Shown in pieces: positions 1 to 8,487 of a stretch of DNA of 64,000 nt. Within the stretch, counting starts at the first letter, position 1. Every line of letters begins with the position of its first letter. This stretch comes from Angiostrongylus vasorum (lineage: Eukaryota; Nematoda; Chromadorea; Rhabditida; Metastrongylidae), in the NCBI GenBank assembly GCA_018806985.1, contig JADANN010000301.1:87631-151630 (forward strand), given 5' to 3'. Below the pieces are notes generated by a model, which saw only the letters and a program-made list of their open reading frames with translations, made no database searches and had not been told where the DNA came from. The position numbers and the translations under genes were made by a program.

Positions 1-2
1 TA

Positions 3-1443
3 GTGGCCTTGAATGTTTACGAGGACTCGCTACTCTTTGGAAAGGTGAAGAAAGCGATTCGATTTGTTTCGTTGTTAACTGCTTCACCTTTCTCGTGGTG
101 ACTTCTTGTCGGTTACACAGTATTTGATTGCTTTGTATATGACTACGCGTATCTTGTCTGTGCGGGCTAGTCATCATTAGCACTGTTGCCACGCCTAGTT
201 TGCTTTGCTTCAGGTTATGAATACGAAGTCGATCAAGTTGGACGTATCAATGATCGTACGCGGTCGTTTATCATCAGAGCACTACAACCTCATTGGCGGT
301 CTGACCCATCCGAGGTAGTCTAGAAGTTGTTTTGACATGTTGGTAACATCAGTGAGCTGGCTAGTGTGATTACAAAGTCACTTAGGACGTTTGAAGCAGA
401 TTTTTTGTTCATTCTCTATGCTTCATACCTTCTTCGAAAACTGTAGGAATTTCGTGAATCCTACTATTGACTGGAGTTTTGAAGGAAACGGTGCAACCAA
501 AGGCGGGCGGTCCGCTGCTCAGCACGGATCTGACGAGTAAGTGTACATAGCCGTTCACTCCTGATGTAGAAAGTACAATGTCACTATTTTCGTTTGTAGC
601 TGTTTCTGTTCCTCGTGTTCGATTTGTTTTTTTCTATTGCTCAAGTGTAGTTCGTTGTGTTGTTGTCTTCTAGGAATGCTTTTATTTCGCTTTTTCCTCT
701 TAGTTTTTTTCGTCCTGTTGCTCGAAACCCTGGAGTGATCTGTGCTTTGGTGCCTAAGAAGTAGTTAAATTATGTATTTCTTCGTTGTTTTTGTATTAGT
801 TTTTGGACGGTCAGAATATCTCTTTTGAGGACCGTTTGTTTGTATGATGTTGTTTCGAAAATAGTGCTATCATTCATTGTTAAATATTCGTGTGTAGTGA
901 TTGTATTCTTCTGTCGTTGTGCTAATAAAAAATGCCTTTTTATGTCTCTACTTGTTGATCGAAGGCTTTTTGATTTCTTGGAATTTTTTTCCCGTGATAT
1001 ACCGACTAGAATGCCATCACTGGAGTTCTGGTACATTTCGCAGTCAAGGGCTCATTGAATCCAGGAACTTGGAGATGAACTTGAATTCATGACAGTGTAT
1101 GCTGAGCTTCCTCGTCCTCGGTTCGCTTTCGTCGTTCATAACGGTCCCTATAGATACATTCGAAACAAGTAGTTTGAACACTTGAAAAACTCTGTTGCAC
1201 ACCAGCTGTATTTAAAAACCTCGTCTGTGGTCTGCATTTCTGTTTTTCTCGATGCACCATTTCACGAAGACATGTTGTAAGGGGATATTTTTTATTCAGT
1301 AACTCTCGCACAGTGTCTTTGTCTTGAAATTACTGGATGGCGATGGCTTTTCAGGATCCCACTTGGGTTCTACCCATTCTGTTCCATTGAATTCACATCA
1401 ATCCAGCGTGACCGAATCATGGTCGAATATCGATTGGACGCAG
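3..1443 (+). CDS. 3' part of a multi-exon gene, product unidentified
   Basis: Seven coding-like segments fit a split gene entering from the left edge: 3-44, 214-314, 447-536, 704-760, 800-841, 1065-1168 and 1355 to about 1443 or 1462. Each is bounded by GT and AG, for example GTAAGTG at 537 and TTTTCAG before 1355. Reading phase agrees across 44/214, 314/447, 536/704, 841/1065 and 1168/1355. It does not agree across 760/800, where either the donor is wrong or the gene is damaged. Peptides include VALNVYEDSLLFGK, FFRPVARNPGVICALVPK, FLDGQNISFEDRLF, ELGDELEFMTVYAELPRPRF and IPLGFYPFCSIEFTSIQRDR. The GVICAL and LGDELEF pieces recall cold-shock domains of UNR/CSDE1 type, but the aromatic RNA-binding motif between them is not seen, so this is only a guess. 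If the donor at 537 is not used, a TAA at 538-540 would end the protein. The 5' exons lie outside the window. I am fairly sure it is coding or recently coding, not of what it does. Confidence 0.48.
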
Positions 1444-1762
1444 GTGGTCGCTGTAATTCGAGGTATTTGGATAGCTATGCTTCATGTTGTGTTATTTCTC
1501 AGTATATGGACCAAGGACTAAATCACAACAGAATCTTTAAGATATCCAGTAAATGCGAAGAGAGTGCATATGCTTGCAAATGTTTCCATTTCTCTCGTTT
1601 TGTTGAATTTGAGATGGATAGAGTTAAAGTTCCTTTTCTATAACTGCCATATTTTTGTAATGCTTTCCCGCGTTTTTTTCCTAATGCCCATATTTTTACA
1701 GGAAGGAAAAGGAGAGAAGCCACTTTGAAAAGAATGACAGCGATTCTCTGAGCCGGCCCTGA
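1444..1762 (+). CDS. possible last exons of the left-edge gene
   Basis: The frame of the 1355 exon stays open to a TAA at 1641-1643. A T-rich stretch at about 1537-1701 ends in a textbook acceptor (TATTTTTACAG, AG at 1700-1701). After it, 1702-1762 reads KEKERSHFEKNDSDSLSRP and then TGA when entered with one base completing a codon. A candidate exon lies at 1503-1536, after TTATTTCTCAG and before GTAAATG, but its phase does not join cleanly to either donor upstream (1444 or 1463). I therefore cannot say whether the gene ends at 1643, at 1762 or is broken here. No polyadenylation hexamer is obvious soon after 1762. Confidence 0.25.
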
Positions 1763-1763
1763 G

Positions 1764-2105
1764 ATACCCTGGAAGATTGAGGTGAAAGAGATCGCGAGTT
1801 ATTGTCACTTCGTTCTTGCTATATTCAGATTTCAGAGTTGAACAACTGTTGATAGATGTAAAAATTCTGACATGCATTGTTTTTTTCTTTGTTTACTTTG
1901 TTTACTGGGTCTATGTCACACTAAGTTTCACTAGTGTTAGAGAGTTGTAATTTCTTTCGTTTTAGTGTTAGAGAGTTGTTATTTCTTTCATTTTATACCT
2001 TAGAGAACAGTAGCTGTTATGGTTTGACAACTTTATGCATCAGCTGCCCTGAGGCGAGAGTAAAGCAGAGAAACATTTGGCCATTTAATAGTCATTACAC
2101 AATGT
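1764..2105. other. non-coding stretch, no gene seen
   Basis: This is T-rich sequence between the left-edge gene and the interspersed repeat. It may be a 3' untranslated region or spacer. Apart from the 31-bp duplication listed separately I see no structure in it. Confidence 0.4.
1933..1995. repeat. 31-bp tandem duplication, two copies
   Basis: Two adjacent copies of a 31-bp unit starting agtgttagagagttgt differ at about two positions. The copies begin at 1933 and 1964. It lies in non-coding sequence and looks like simple local slippage. Confidence 0.75.
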
Positions 2106-2124
2106 ATAGATTCCCACATACACG

Positions 2125-2480
2125 GATAAAAGAAGGATGAAACCCTCAGCGTTGATCAATCCTGAGAGGATGCACCATGCATTTGACTTCATTAAGCATC
2201 GTTCGGATGTGATTGAATGCATTTCTGGTCTTCATAATGACTTGCGGTGGCCCACCGATGTATTAGCACTTGCTGGGGGGATGAATCCGCCCGCTGTACA
2301 TCTGAGCCCAACACGCAAGAACACGTCCCAACTACAGCAAGGCGGCAAACCGTTAGGGATGACCTCCTTTTTTTTACGAGGGATTTATTCATACATCTGT
2401 GCATGGGTGTGTTTTCGTTTATGCGGATTGCCAGTTCGGTCGAAAAGCCTGTACTCAGGTGACAGGGAACTGAACTATAT
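2125..2480 (+). repeat. interspersed repeat, hookworm-type
   Basis: The stretch starting near gcgttgatcaatcctgag matches, with substitutions, a second copy at 6979-7045 (cattgatcaatccctgaggg, then an ATGmATTyGACnTCATTAA-like run). Two diverged copies within 5 kb show it is dispersed. I associate this sequence with abundant repeats of strongylid nematodes, from memory only. It runs straight into the RTE-like fragment, so it may be the leader of the same element or an independent insertion beside it. Short open frames on both strands here are not convincing genes. Confidence 0.5.
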
Positions 2481-2499
2481 GGAAGGCGGTTAAGAGTCG

Positions 2500-3085
2500 C
2501 ATCCAACAAGCAATCACCGCTTCTACTTTTGAAAACGGAAACGTATACGTATGTATCACGCACTGAACGCAATAAGATGGTTGAGCCTCATTTCCCCATG
2601 ACACCGAAAAAACCCTCTTTACGGTTGCGTTGGGATAGGACGAGTACGGAAGGGCTGCTAAAAATTCTGGACCATTCTGGGCTGCCTGATTCGCAATGGT
2701 CTAAAGCGAAAATCTCTGTACCTACAAGTGCACACACAGTTGCACTTGAGCCCTCGATAGAAGACTTGATAATGCAGGCAAGAAGAATAAGGCACGTCGT
2801 CATCGGAGTGGCTGAGACATGAAGGTGGCCGTGTTCAACGCCGTCTATGACACTGGAGAACTGTTTCTTGGAAAAGGCCCCAGTAGCGAGAGCCGGTTGT
2901 CGGCATTCTCGTAAACACGAGTTTGGCCGTTAACATCGGTCCATCCGAACAACCAACACTCTGAATTGGGCGTTTCCAGTTGAAAGGGATGTGGATCGTC
3001 TGCGGGGATAGCAGCACTGGCTGGATACTTCGGTAGGCCACCGCTAGTCATTGTGCAGGGCCAGACTTGCATTCAGTCACATCCA
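2500..3085 (+). mobile_element. decayed 5' fragment of an RTE-class non-LTR retrotransposon
   Basis: Three frames in succession give pieces of the amino-terminal endonuclease (APE type) of nematode RTE-like elements. These are IEDLIMQARRIRHVVIGVAE ending at a TGA at 2820-2822, NAVYDTGELFLGK from about 2837 in a second frame, and GILVNTSLAVNIG from about 2902 in a third. The order and spacing agree with the family pattern as I remember it: IEDLMMQARKI, then NAVYETGEELFLG, then GVLVNTSMAMNI. At least two frameshifts and several stops mean it is dead. The rest of the endonuclease and the whole reverse transcriptase are missing. It sits on the same strand as the neighbouring coding pieces and could lie in an intron. 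Confidence 0.72.
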
Positions 3086-4190
3086 ACGATGCTTAATTAT
3101 TTCTTTCCTATTGTTTTTGCATCACAAGGCCTTTTTGTTAATTTAGCTTATGTATTCGAGACTCCGTTGTCCTGGTGTTGCCTTTCTCCCACTTTTAAAA
3201 CTGTTTGTGCCATTTGAAACAATCTTTCGTGTAATTCGTGCAGTTTTTATCAGCACTGGAAATCTTCGTCTTTATTTCTTTACGATATTTACAACTCGTA
3301 CAAGTCGTTGTACTCCATATTTCGCCCTTTTTTTGGCAAATAGCACAAAGTGAGTTAAGTGCAGCGTATGCTTAAGTTGATAACAGATAAAATCCAAAGT
3401 ACTCCGAATTTCCGGAAAGACGGGGTTTGCTAGGACATCATACACCAGCTTTTCGTCTGGTCTCCAACATGCTCCTTTCCTTTGCACTATCACGTGGGTG
3501 TGTGCATTTCCAATTTATAGGTAGTCGGAGAATACTTTTGGAAGCCTAAGCCAAGAAGATTAAACACCACAAGATACACCTTATATGTCTTTTTTAGTTG
3601 GAAAAATAACTGGATCCCACAGTTCTACATCATCGTTGTGCACAATCAAACTGAGCGCAGCATGTGCTCGGATGGTGAAGCAGTCGTTTAATTTTATCAG
3701 AGACTACCGTCTAATAGTTCGGAATCGAGATTACACGAGCTCTGATTTAACTCATATTAGTTTGGAAATGTCCAGATTGAGTGCGAAGAGAATTGAAAGC
3801 ATTAGAAAAAAGCCTAGTCTTTCCTTCATAACATTCGTTTTGCTGCAAAGAGCTACGTTATAATACAGGGCTCTTATTAGGCTAAAGTGGAGTCGTTAAG
3901 GTATCTACTATTGTTTGTGCTTAAGTAATGTTTGTGGTAAGTTTGCTGAAGAAAACATTTGCGCCATGTCTACCATCCACTTATTTGTGTCGAATAGCTT
4001 ACAAGACTCATTTTATGACTTCTTAGTCATAATTTGTCAAACCATTCTTTGGAATTTTTATAAGAGAAGAATTGTTCCGCACCCATTTCCATTTCTACAC
4101 TCGTTCTTGCAGAATGCATTTATTTTGTGGCTGAGTCTAGATTTCTATACCTTCCACTGTCCACCGTACAATTAAAGTAGCGTTCACTAG
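3086..4190 (+). other. region with unresolved coding-like stretches
   Basis: No complete gene can be drawn, but several stretches on the + strand read like protein and have splice-like edges. One follows a GTGCAG acceptor near 3242 and runs to a strong GTGAGTT donor near 3350. A second is an ATG frame of 92 codons at 3585-3863 with a basic, helix-like second half (SLEMSRLSAKRIESIRKK). A third is a frame at 3915-4175 containing KFAEENICAMSTIHLF. They may be further exons of either flanking gene. Chance open frames of this size occur elsewhere in the window, so each alone is weak. Confidence 0.25.
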
Positions 4191-5640
4191 CAAGTATTCG
4201 ATGTTTTGAGTAATTCGATCGTAAGTAGAGCTTCGAGGACAATCCCTGAATGCTTTTCCTCGGCTTTTTATCTATTCTGAAACAATTGTAACGTGTTTGA
4301 TCTGTTGAGCTTGTGATGTCCAATTTATTTGTAGGTGGATATCATTTCTAACGCGGAGGAGCACTTGGATAACTTGATCGCTGCTTACGATATGAATGAT
4401 CGTAACGTGATAGATTAATGGGGACCTCCATGCGTGATTTTGACGAGAAGGTTGGTTCTTCTTGGTCGTTACTCTGTGTATTTTTAAATGGAGCATGTTG
4501 TTTAACAATTCATGACACAATTCGCAGTATAGTTAGAGAATTTCTTCGAACGGCAAGTCCACCGTGGTCAGAGATTCGTTTCGTAAAACCTTTCCCTGCG
4601 ATTTTCGTGATTCGCAGTGTTGAGATAAGCTTTATGTTCCAGTTACAATGACTAGTTTTATTCACTAACGCGCTTCTCGTTCTGAAGGAATGAATTCGTA
4701 TCGTTGTGAAACGTGACCATTTCTTAGCCTTTTTGACGGAAATCTACGATTGTTTCACTAGAGATAGAAATGCAGGGTACAAATTAATCCCAATGTTTTG
4801 TTTTGGATTACGCGTTCTTCTACCGTTACGCAATTGGTCGTTTCCTGAGTGGTATAAGGTGTCCTACCAATTCCCATTGTGCTGAAGTTCAAACCTGAAT
4901 TTCAGAAGCACTTTGATTACGTCTTAGTTTCCCATTCTTTTTCTGGTTTCTCTGCCTCTTATTTTCATCTACTGGTCTCATTCTCCATTGTTTTTCCATT
5001 AATCCTTTGGTATTTCTGTTGCTCACTCTTTCGCATTGCTTTTTCCATGATTCCTCTTAATTTCTTCATGCATTCCATTATTTGCTACATTAAATAGTTA
5101 GTTCTACTAAGCTTTGCATGCGATCTACTGAGATTGCTTGATTACTTCGTTGAAAACTGGTCCACCTAAGTGTTTTTCGAAATTTGTTTCTTGCTCGTTC
5201 TGTTGCAAGCCTTGTTTTTCGAAATTTGTTTCTTGCTCGTTCTGTTGCAAGCCTATGTCTCAACATTAGTGGACAATGGCTCGAAAATGTTGTAGCGGTA
5301 ACTGTTTCTTTCTGCACGATTTTGCGGCAGAGATATTGAAACTGGTGCTGTGTACCCCCATCTCTATTGCTATCCACTGTTCGTAGCATGTTAGGCCTAG
5401 TCGTAGTACTGGTGCTATATGATTCCATAGTGCGTCCTTCATCGGGAAGCGTCTTTTGTGAGACTTTCTGTCGTTGGTTATGTCGATGTATGTTACCTCG
5501 CAATGTGTTGTGTACTGCAAGTTATTCACAATGATTACATACTCAACTTCCCAGCTCATTACACTCCACGGGTAACGTTCATTGTTCGCCTTTTGCCGTC
5601 GTTGGAATTCAGTCTACATCAAAAATCGTTAAAAATGAGA
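4191..5640 (+). CDS. fragmentary multi-exon gene, weakly CYRI/FAM49-like
   Basis: Coding-like pieces with splice-like edges: 4191-4220 (QVFDVLSNSI, donor GTAAGTAG); 4335-4415 (VDIISNAEEHLDNLIAAYDM onwards, after TTATTTGTAG); 4418-4450 in the next frame (MGTSMRDFDEK); 4528-4582 (IVREFLRTASPPWSEIRF); 4694-4858 (RDHFLAFLTEIYDCF and more); a piece near 4885-4920 (KFKPEFQKHFDYV); one ending at 5169; and 5387-5457 (MLGLVVVLVLYDSIVRPSSG, acceptor GTTCGTAG, donor GTGAGAC). The AEEHLDNL piece and the LxVxxxxxLYDxVxP-like piece recall, in that order, the first helix and the late hydrophobic helix of CYRI/FAM49 proteins, which restrain Rac1 signalling to the actin regulator Scar/WAVE. A frame change at 4416-4420 (TAATG overlap) and unmatched phases mean that I cannot give a clean model. 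It could be a pseudogene or two genes. Confidence 0.3.
5171..5254. repeat. 42-bp perfect tandem duplication
   Basis: Two identical 42-bp copies, 5171-5212 and 5213-5254, begin tgtttttcgaaatttgtttc and end gttgcaagcct. The length is a multiple of three, so an open frame through it would keep phase and repeat 14 residues. I could not decide whether it lies in an exon or an intron of the surrounding coding-like region. Confidence 0.9.
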
Positions 5641-5649
5641 TAGTCGACG

Positions 5650-6978
5650 AATAAAGTGCTTCTTATTGTATGAGATAAACATTACATATCGTATAGGTGG
5701 ATTCCCACATTCATATTCATTAGAACGCCGTCGAAAATTTCAACCTAAACTAACAGTCTACGCCAAGGCTAACTACAAAGTCAACTGTAATATTCCCCAC
5801 TAGCTAACCACTGGTATCGGCGCCGGTAGGGTTGCGAGGTTCCGGAGAATGCGAATGCATAATTCCTTGATCTGAACCGTTGTACTGTTTAATCTTCATA
5901 GAAGTGCCATAGTTGTCAGCGACAAAATAGGTATGTAAATTTATTCTGAAGATCAAGGAGGTGTACACCACAAACGTTACTCAATGTTTATAACTGGACA
6001 TGTTCTAACGAAAATGAGGACCGATTTTGTGCGAGTGCACTATCGCAGAAACTCGGGCTTAACGAAGTTAATTTCACCATCAGCGTTCGAAAGCACTTGA
6101 AAAGATTTCTTTCGAGTTCTTCAAGCAGAACCTGTGCTACTGCATGGGTTTTGGCCTGACAAATGTGCTGGAAACACTCTCCGTCAGAGAGTGATTCTCA
6201 ACTAGAGGAGTGAATGATTTTTACCGAGTTACACCTCATTGACATTCTCCTCAGAAAATCTTGCAATTGCGTCAAAATGGCTTAACATTTGATAAATATA
6301 CTAGAGTATCGATCTTATTGGGCCACGAATTTTTCTACGAGTCCGAAGATCATGGATAACTGAAGCAGGAAAATTGGTCATCTTCGTCGTGCTGTGAGAG
6401 GAAGCACAGAGGCAGATTAAGACAACAAAAAGAAAGACGTCGGCTTCCGATCGCACTGAACATATCAGTGTTTAAGGAACGAAACACAGCGTTTTTGACT
6501 ACATTTTCTTCTTGTCGTTAGGATCAATGTATACTCAGAACTCATTTAGAGGGCTGACGTAGCACATAACTAGAGGTGCCCTGTAGTACATTCTGGAATT
6601 CTGAAACCTATGCAAAACGCCTCAAAAGTTTTGCTCATCGAAGTCTTTGGTTCTTTCGCCAGGATCGTGGAACCTTCAGAACTACCACAGAACTCTTCCG
6701 ACCCCTCCTTTCTTGGGGCATCTCTTAGTAGTGACGCTTATTTCTATCGATATGATTCCTAGAAGTCCTCAGTCAAAGAAAGGCTCATCTACCAATCACC
6801 AGCAAAGTAACTATTTCCACATACCATGTTTCCACGACGAAATCACAAAAGATGTGTGTTCTGTTCACCGAAGTGGTCTGGTATCAATTCACCAACCCTA
6901 GAGGGATGAGAGGCTGGGACGTCACTGCCATTGTGCTGTCCGCCCCAATAACAAATTAATGTAGTCTAATAGATTAAA
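5650..6978. other. unassigned sequence, no gene recognised
   Basis: About 1.3 kb of moderately GC-balanced sequence. Short stretches in the 6,000-6,450 part (for example around 6140-6190, reading GFWPDKCAGNTLRQRV) look vaguely coding, but stops interrupt every frame within a few dozen codons. An 84-codon ATG frame at 6647-6901 on the + strand has no recognisable motif. A decayed transposon is possible, but I found no terminal inverted repeats or catalytic motif to support one. Confidence 0.35.
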
Positions 6979-7045
6979 AAGGATAAAGGATAAAGCTCTC
7001 GGCATTGATCAATCCCTGAGGGATGCGCTATGAATTCGACGTCAT
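6979..7045 (+). repeat. second copy of the interspersed repeat
   Basis: The stretch aggataaagctctcggcatt onwards aligns with 2125-2200 over about 65 bp: gataAAGC/GATGAAACCCTC, a gTTGATCAATCC core, then GGATGCrCyATG and a GACnTCATTAA run. The copy stops at about 7045. The shared part marks the start of a dispersed element. Confidence 0.6.
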
Positions 7046-7315
7046 TAACAACTGTTTGGTGCCAGTATAAAATTCTAAACTCCAACCCTAAATGGTGACT
7101 AAAATTAAAATGACATTTTATCAACCGCAATAAATTAAAAAACAAAAACACCCCACCACACACAATACATGTAAACCATGAAAACCAGTAGACAAATAAA
7201 AAAAATCTACCATAAATTCCATCTTATGTTATCGTTTTATTATTGTGTATATTTGATTGTGTGTTCTTGTATAAGTGGGAAGTTTATTAAAATGATGAAT
7301 AATAAAGTGGGGTTT
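7046..7315. other. AT-rich flank of the mitochondrial insertion
   Basis: Very AT-rich sequence whose strand composition changes from A/C-rich (7130-7215) to T/G-rich (7220-7315). That switch resembles the mitochondrial pieces to its right, so part of it may be nuclear mitochondrial DNA, but I could not name a gene in it. Confidence 0.3.
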
Positions 7316-7445
7316 GTGCTGCCACTGGTAAGTTATGATGTTTAATGTTTTTTGGCTTTCGGTATTTTTATTATTATAAATTTCCATAATTTAGGGTTTT
7401 TATTTTAATAAGAGTGAAGTTTTTGATTGGAAGAAAAATTCTCTC
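7316..7445 (+). repeat. mitochondrial-like segment X, copy 1
   Basis: A T- and G-rich segment of about 130 bp reads largely open in the invertebrate mitochondrial code and is repeated in diverged form at 8103-8236 (shared landmarks: taatgttttttggcttt, tttattttaataagagtg, gattggaagaaaaattctct). Composition and codon use resemble a nematode mitochondrial membrane subunit gene, possibly nad5, but I cannot assign it. It directly abuts the cox3 fragment, so the two form a rearranged nuclear copy. Confidence 0.45.
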
Positions 7446-7672
7446 ACTCAAACCCTCTAAAGAAATATCCTTCCCTCACAAAAAAAGAAACATACAATAA
7501 CACAAATAATCTAAACAAAAACAGGTAAAAACAAATCAAATTTAAAAAATAACACCAACGAACTAGAAACACCTAAAACTCTAAAAAATACATAATAGGC
7601 ATAACTAGGCAACCTCAAAATATGAAAATTATGATACAAAGCACAAAATCTTCCTTCAAAACCTAAATTCAA
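7446..7672 (-). pseudogene. cox3: nuclear mitochondrial cox3 fragment, 5' part
   Basis: Read on the minus strand with the invertebrate mitochondrial code, the segment starts with TTG at 7639-7637 and gives YHNFHILSLPSYAYYVFFS and then a hydrophobic helix. This is the amino end of nematode cytochrome c oxidase subunit 3 as I remember it (HNFHILSLSSYPYYVFFSS). Frame breaks follow toward 7446. TTG is a normal start codon in nematode mitochondria. Sequence at 7640-7672 lies upstream of the start and may be part of the preceding tRNA. In the nucleus this is a non-functional copy: AGA/AGG serines and TGA tryptophans would be misread. Confidence 0.75.
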
Positions 7673-7905
7673 CAACATTAAGGGTAGCAAAACAATTTGT
7701 GCTTTTATTGGGTTCTAGATATAAACGAAGTTATTGGTTGCTTTTTTTCATTTTTTTTATGCGAATTTGGATAAATATAAAAATTTATTTGTACACTTAT
7801 GCAAAGATAAGTCTTTGGAAATTCTTTTAGCATTTTTATAAGGTGGGTTGTATTGCTAAAAATTTCTAGGGTAGAATATTATGTAGTGATGTGAGCTACC
7901 ATAAG
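7673..7905 (+). pseudogene. rrnL: nuclear mitochondrial large-subunit rRNA fragment
   Basis: The segment contains the conserved peptidyl-transferase-side motif of nematode mitochondrial 16S rRNA: ttaagg(g)tagcaaaacaatttgtgc, then tttattgggttctag and gaagttattggttgc. It continues with the T-rich helices typical of that gene to about 7905. An extra G in the normally invariant aaGGTAGC run and other changes fit a decayed nuclear copy. It lies in the opposite orientation to the cox3 pieces on both sides. In strongylid mitochondrial genomes rrnL and cox3 are on one strand and not adjacent, so this is a rearranged insertion. Confidence 0.82.
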
Positions 7906-7914
7906 AAGATCAGT

Positions 7915-8102
7915 CGCCCCTAATTCATGAACAGGAACCAAAGCTGCATCGAAAAAACACTCAAAAAATACTAAAAAAAATATAACTCCTTTAAAAAAAA
8001 TAAATAACATTATACCAAACTTAAAACCCATCCACTAACAAAAAAAATATTATACCCACTCAAACCCTCTAAAGAAATATCCTTCCCTCACAAAAAAGAA
8101 AC
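7915..8102 (-). pseudogene. cox3: nuclear mitochondrial cox3 fragment, middle part
   Basis: On the minus strand this reads in order GYFFSGFEW, then MGFKFGMMLFIF, a phenylalanine-rich helix and FFDAALVPVHELG. That matches the central region of nematode cytochrome oxidase subunit 3 (DGFKFGxxLFIFSE, then FFDAALVPVHELG). Indels and stops break the frame between GFEW and MGFKFG. About 45 bp at 8058-8102 (actcaaaccctctaaagaaa onward) repeat 7446-7490, so this piece overlaps the 5' cox3 fragment in the gene. The two were separated by, or inserted beside, the rRNA fragment. Confidence 0.78.
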
Positions 8103-8236
8103 ATTGTGTTACCATTGGTAGTTATAATGCTTAATGTTTTTCGGCTCTCGGTATTTTATTAGTATAAATTTCCCCTAATTTAGGGCTTTTATTTTAATAA
8201 GAGTGGAATTTTGATTGGAAGAAAAATTCTCTTATA
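8103..8236 (+). repeat. mitochondrial-like segment X, copy 2
   Basis: Diverged copy of 7316-7445: gtagttataatgcttaatg, then tttcggctctcggtatttta, aatttagggctttt and gattggaagaaaaattctct. Differences are substitutions and one- or two-base indels, so the copies are not very recent or one was inserted separately. After 8236 the sequence continues with AT repeats (ttatattaatatatataag). Confidence 0.6.
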
Positions 8237-8358
8237 TTAATATATATAAGAAATATCAAGGGGGTTTGTCGGTTTGGTTGGAGAGTTCTAATCAGAAAGG
8301 TTTTGGTACGTTGCCCCCTTTTGATTATGATTGTGGCGGAGTTAAATCGAGCGCCTGA

Positions 8359-8487
8359 GCCCTTAGTCAGTTACGCCTTTTAAAGAAAAGGACACCTCAA
8401 TTCCACTGTGAACCTTTGTCAGTGGAAATAACAACTATCCCAATCCAAGGATCTTCACCAGCCTCAACTTTAAATGAAGTGGAATAA
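8359..8487 (+). pseudogene. short coding-like remnant, unidentified
   Basis: After a TGA at 8356-8358 the frame is open for 42 codons to TAA at 8485-8487 and reads like ordinary protein (KRTPQFHCEPLSVEITTIPI, then QGSSPASTLNEVE). The same frame upstream of the TGA (GTLPPFDYDCGGVKSSA, 8301-8355) is also protein-like. It could be the end of a pseudogene or an exon tail. No motif is recognised and no splice site is clear. Confidence 0.25.

Noticed and set aside
924..929. AATAAA as the polyadenylation signal of the left-edge gene
   Set aside because: Convincing exons (1065-1168 and 1355 onward) lie downstream in matching phase, so this hexamer is probably intronic.
2192..2572. Minus-strand 126-codon frame as a gene
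   Set aside because: It lies across the interspersed repeat, has no motif, and is best seen as a shadow frame in repeat sequence.
5090..5559. Minus-strand open frames of 137 and 97 codons as genes
   Set aside because: They overlap each other, and the longer owes part of its length to the 42-bp duplication. The opposite strand has better splice signals and more protein-like frames.
5950..6500. Mariner-like transposase remnant
   Set aside because: Some stretches looked vaguely transposase-like, but no DDE/DDD spacing, helix-turn-helix or terminal inverted repeat could be shown.
7130..8240. Simple low-complexity AT-rich DNA
   Set aside because: Strand asymmetry, the rrnL motif and recognisable cox3 peptides show most of it is mitochondrial in origin.
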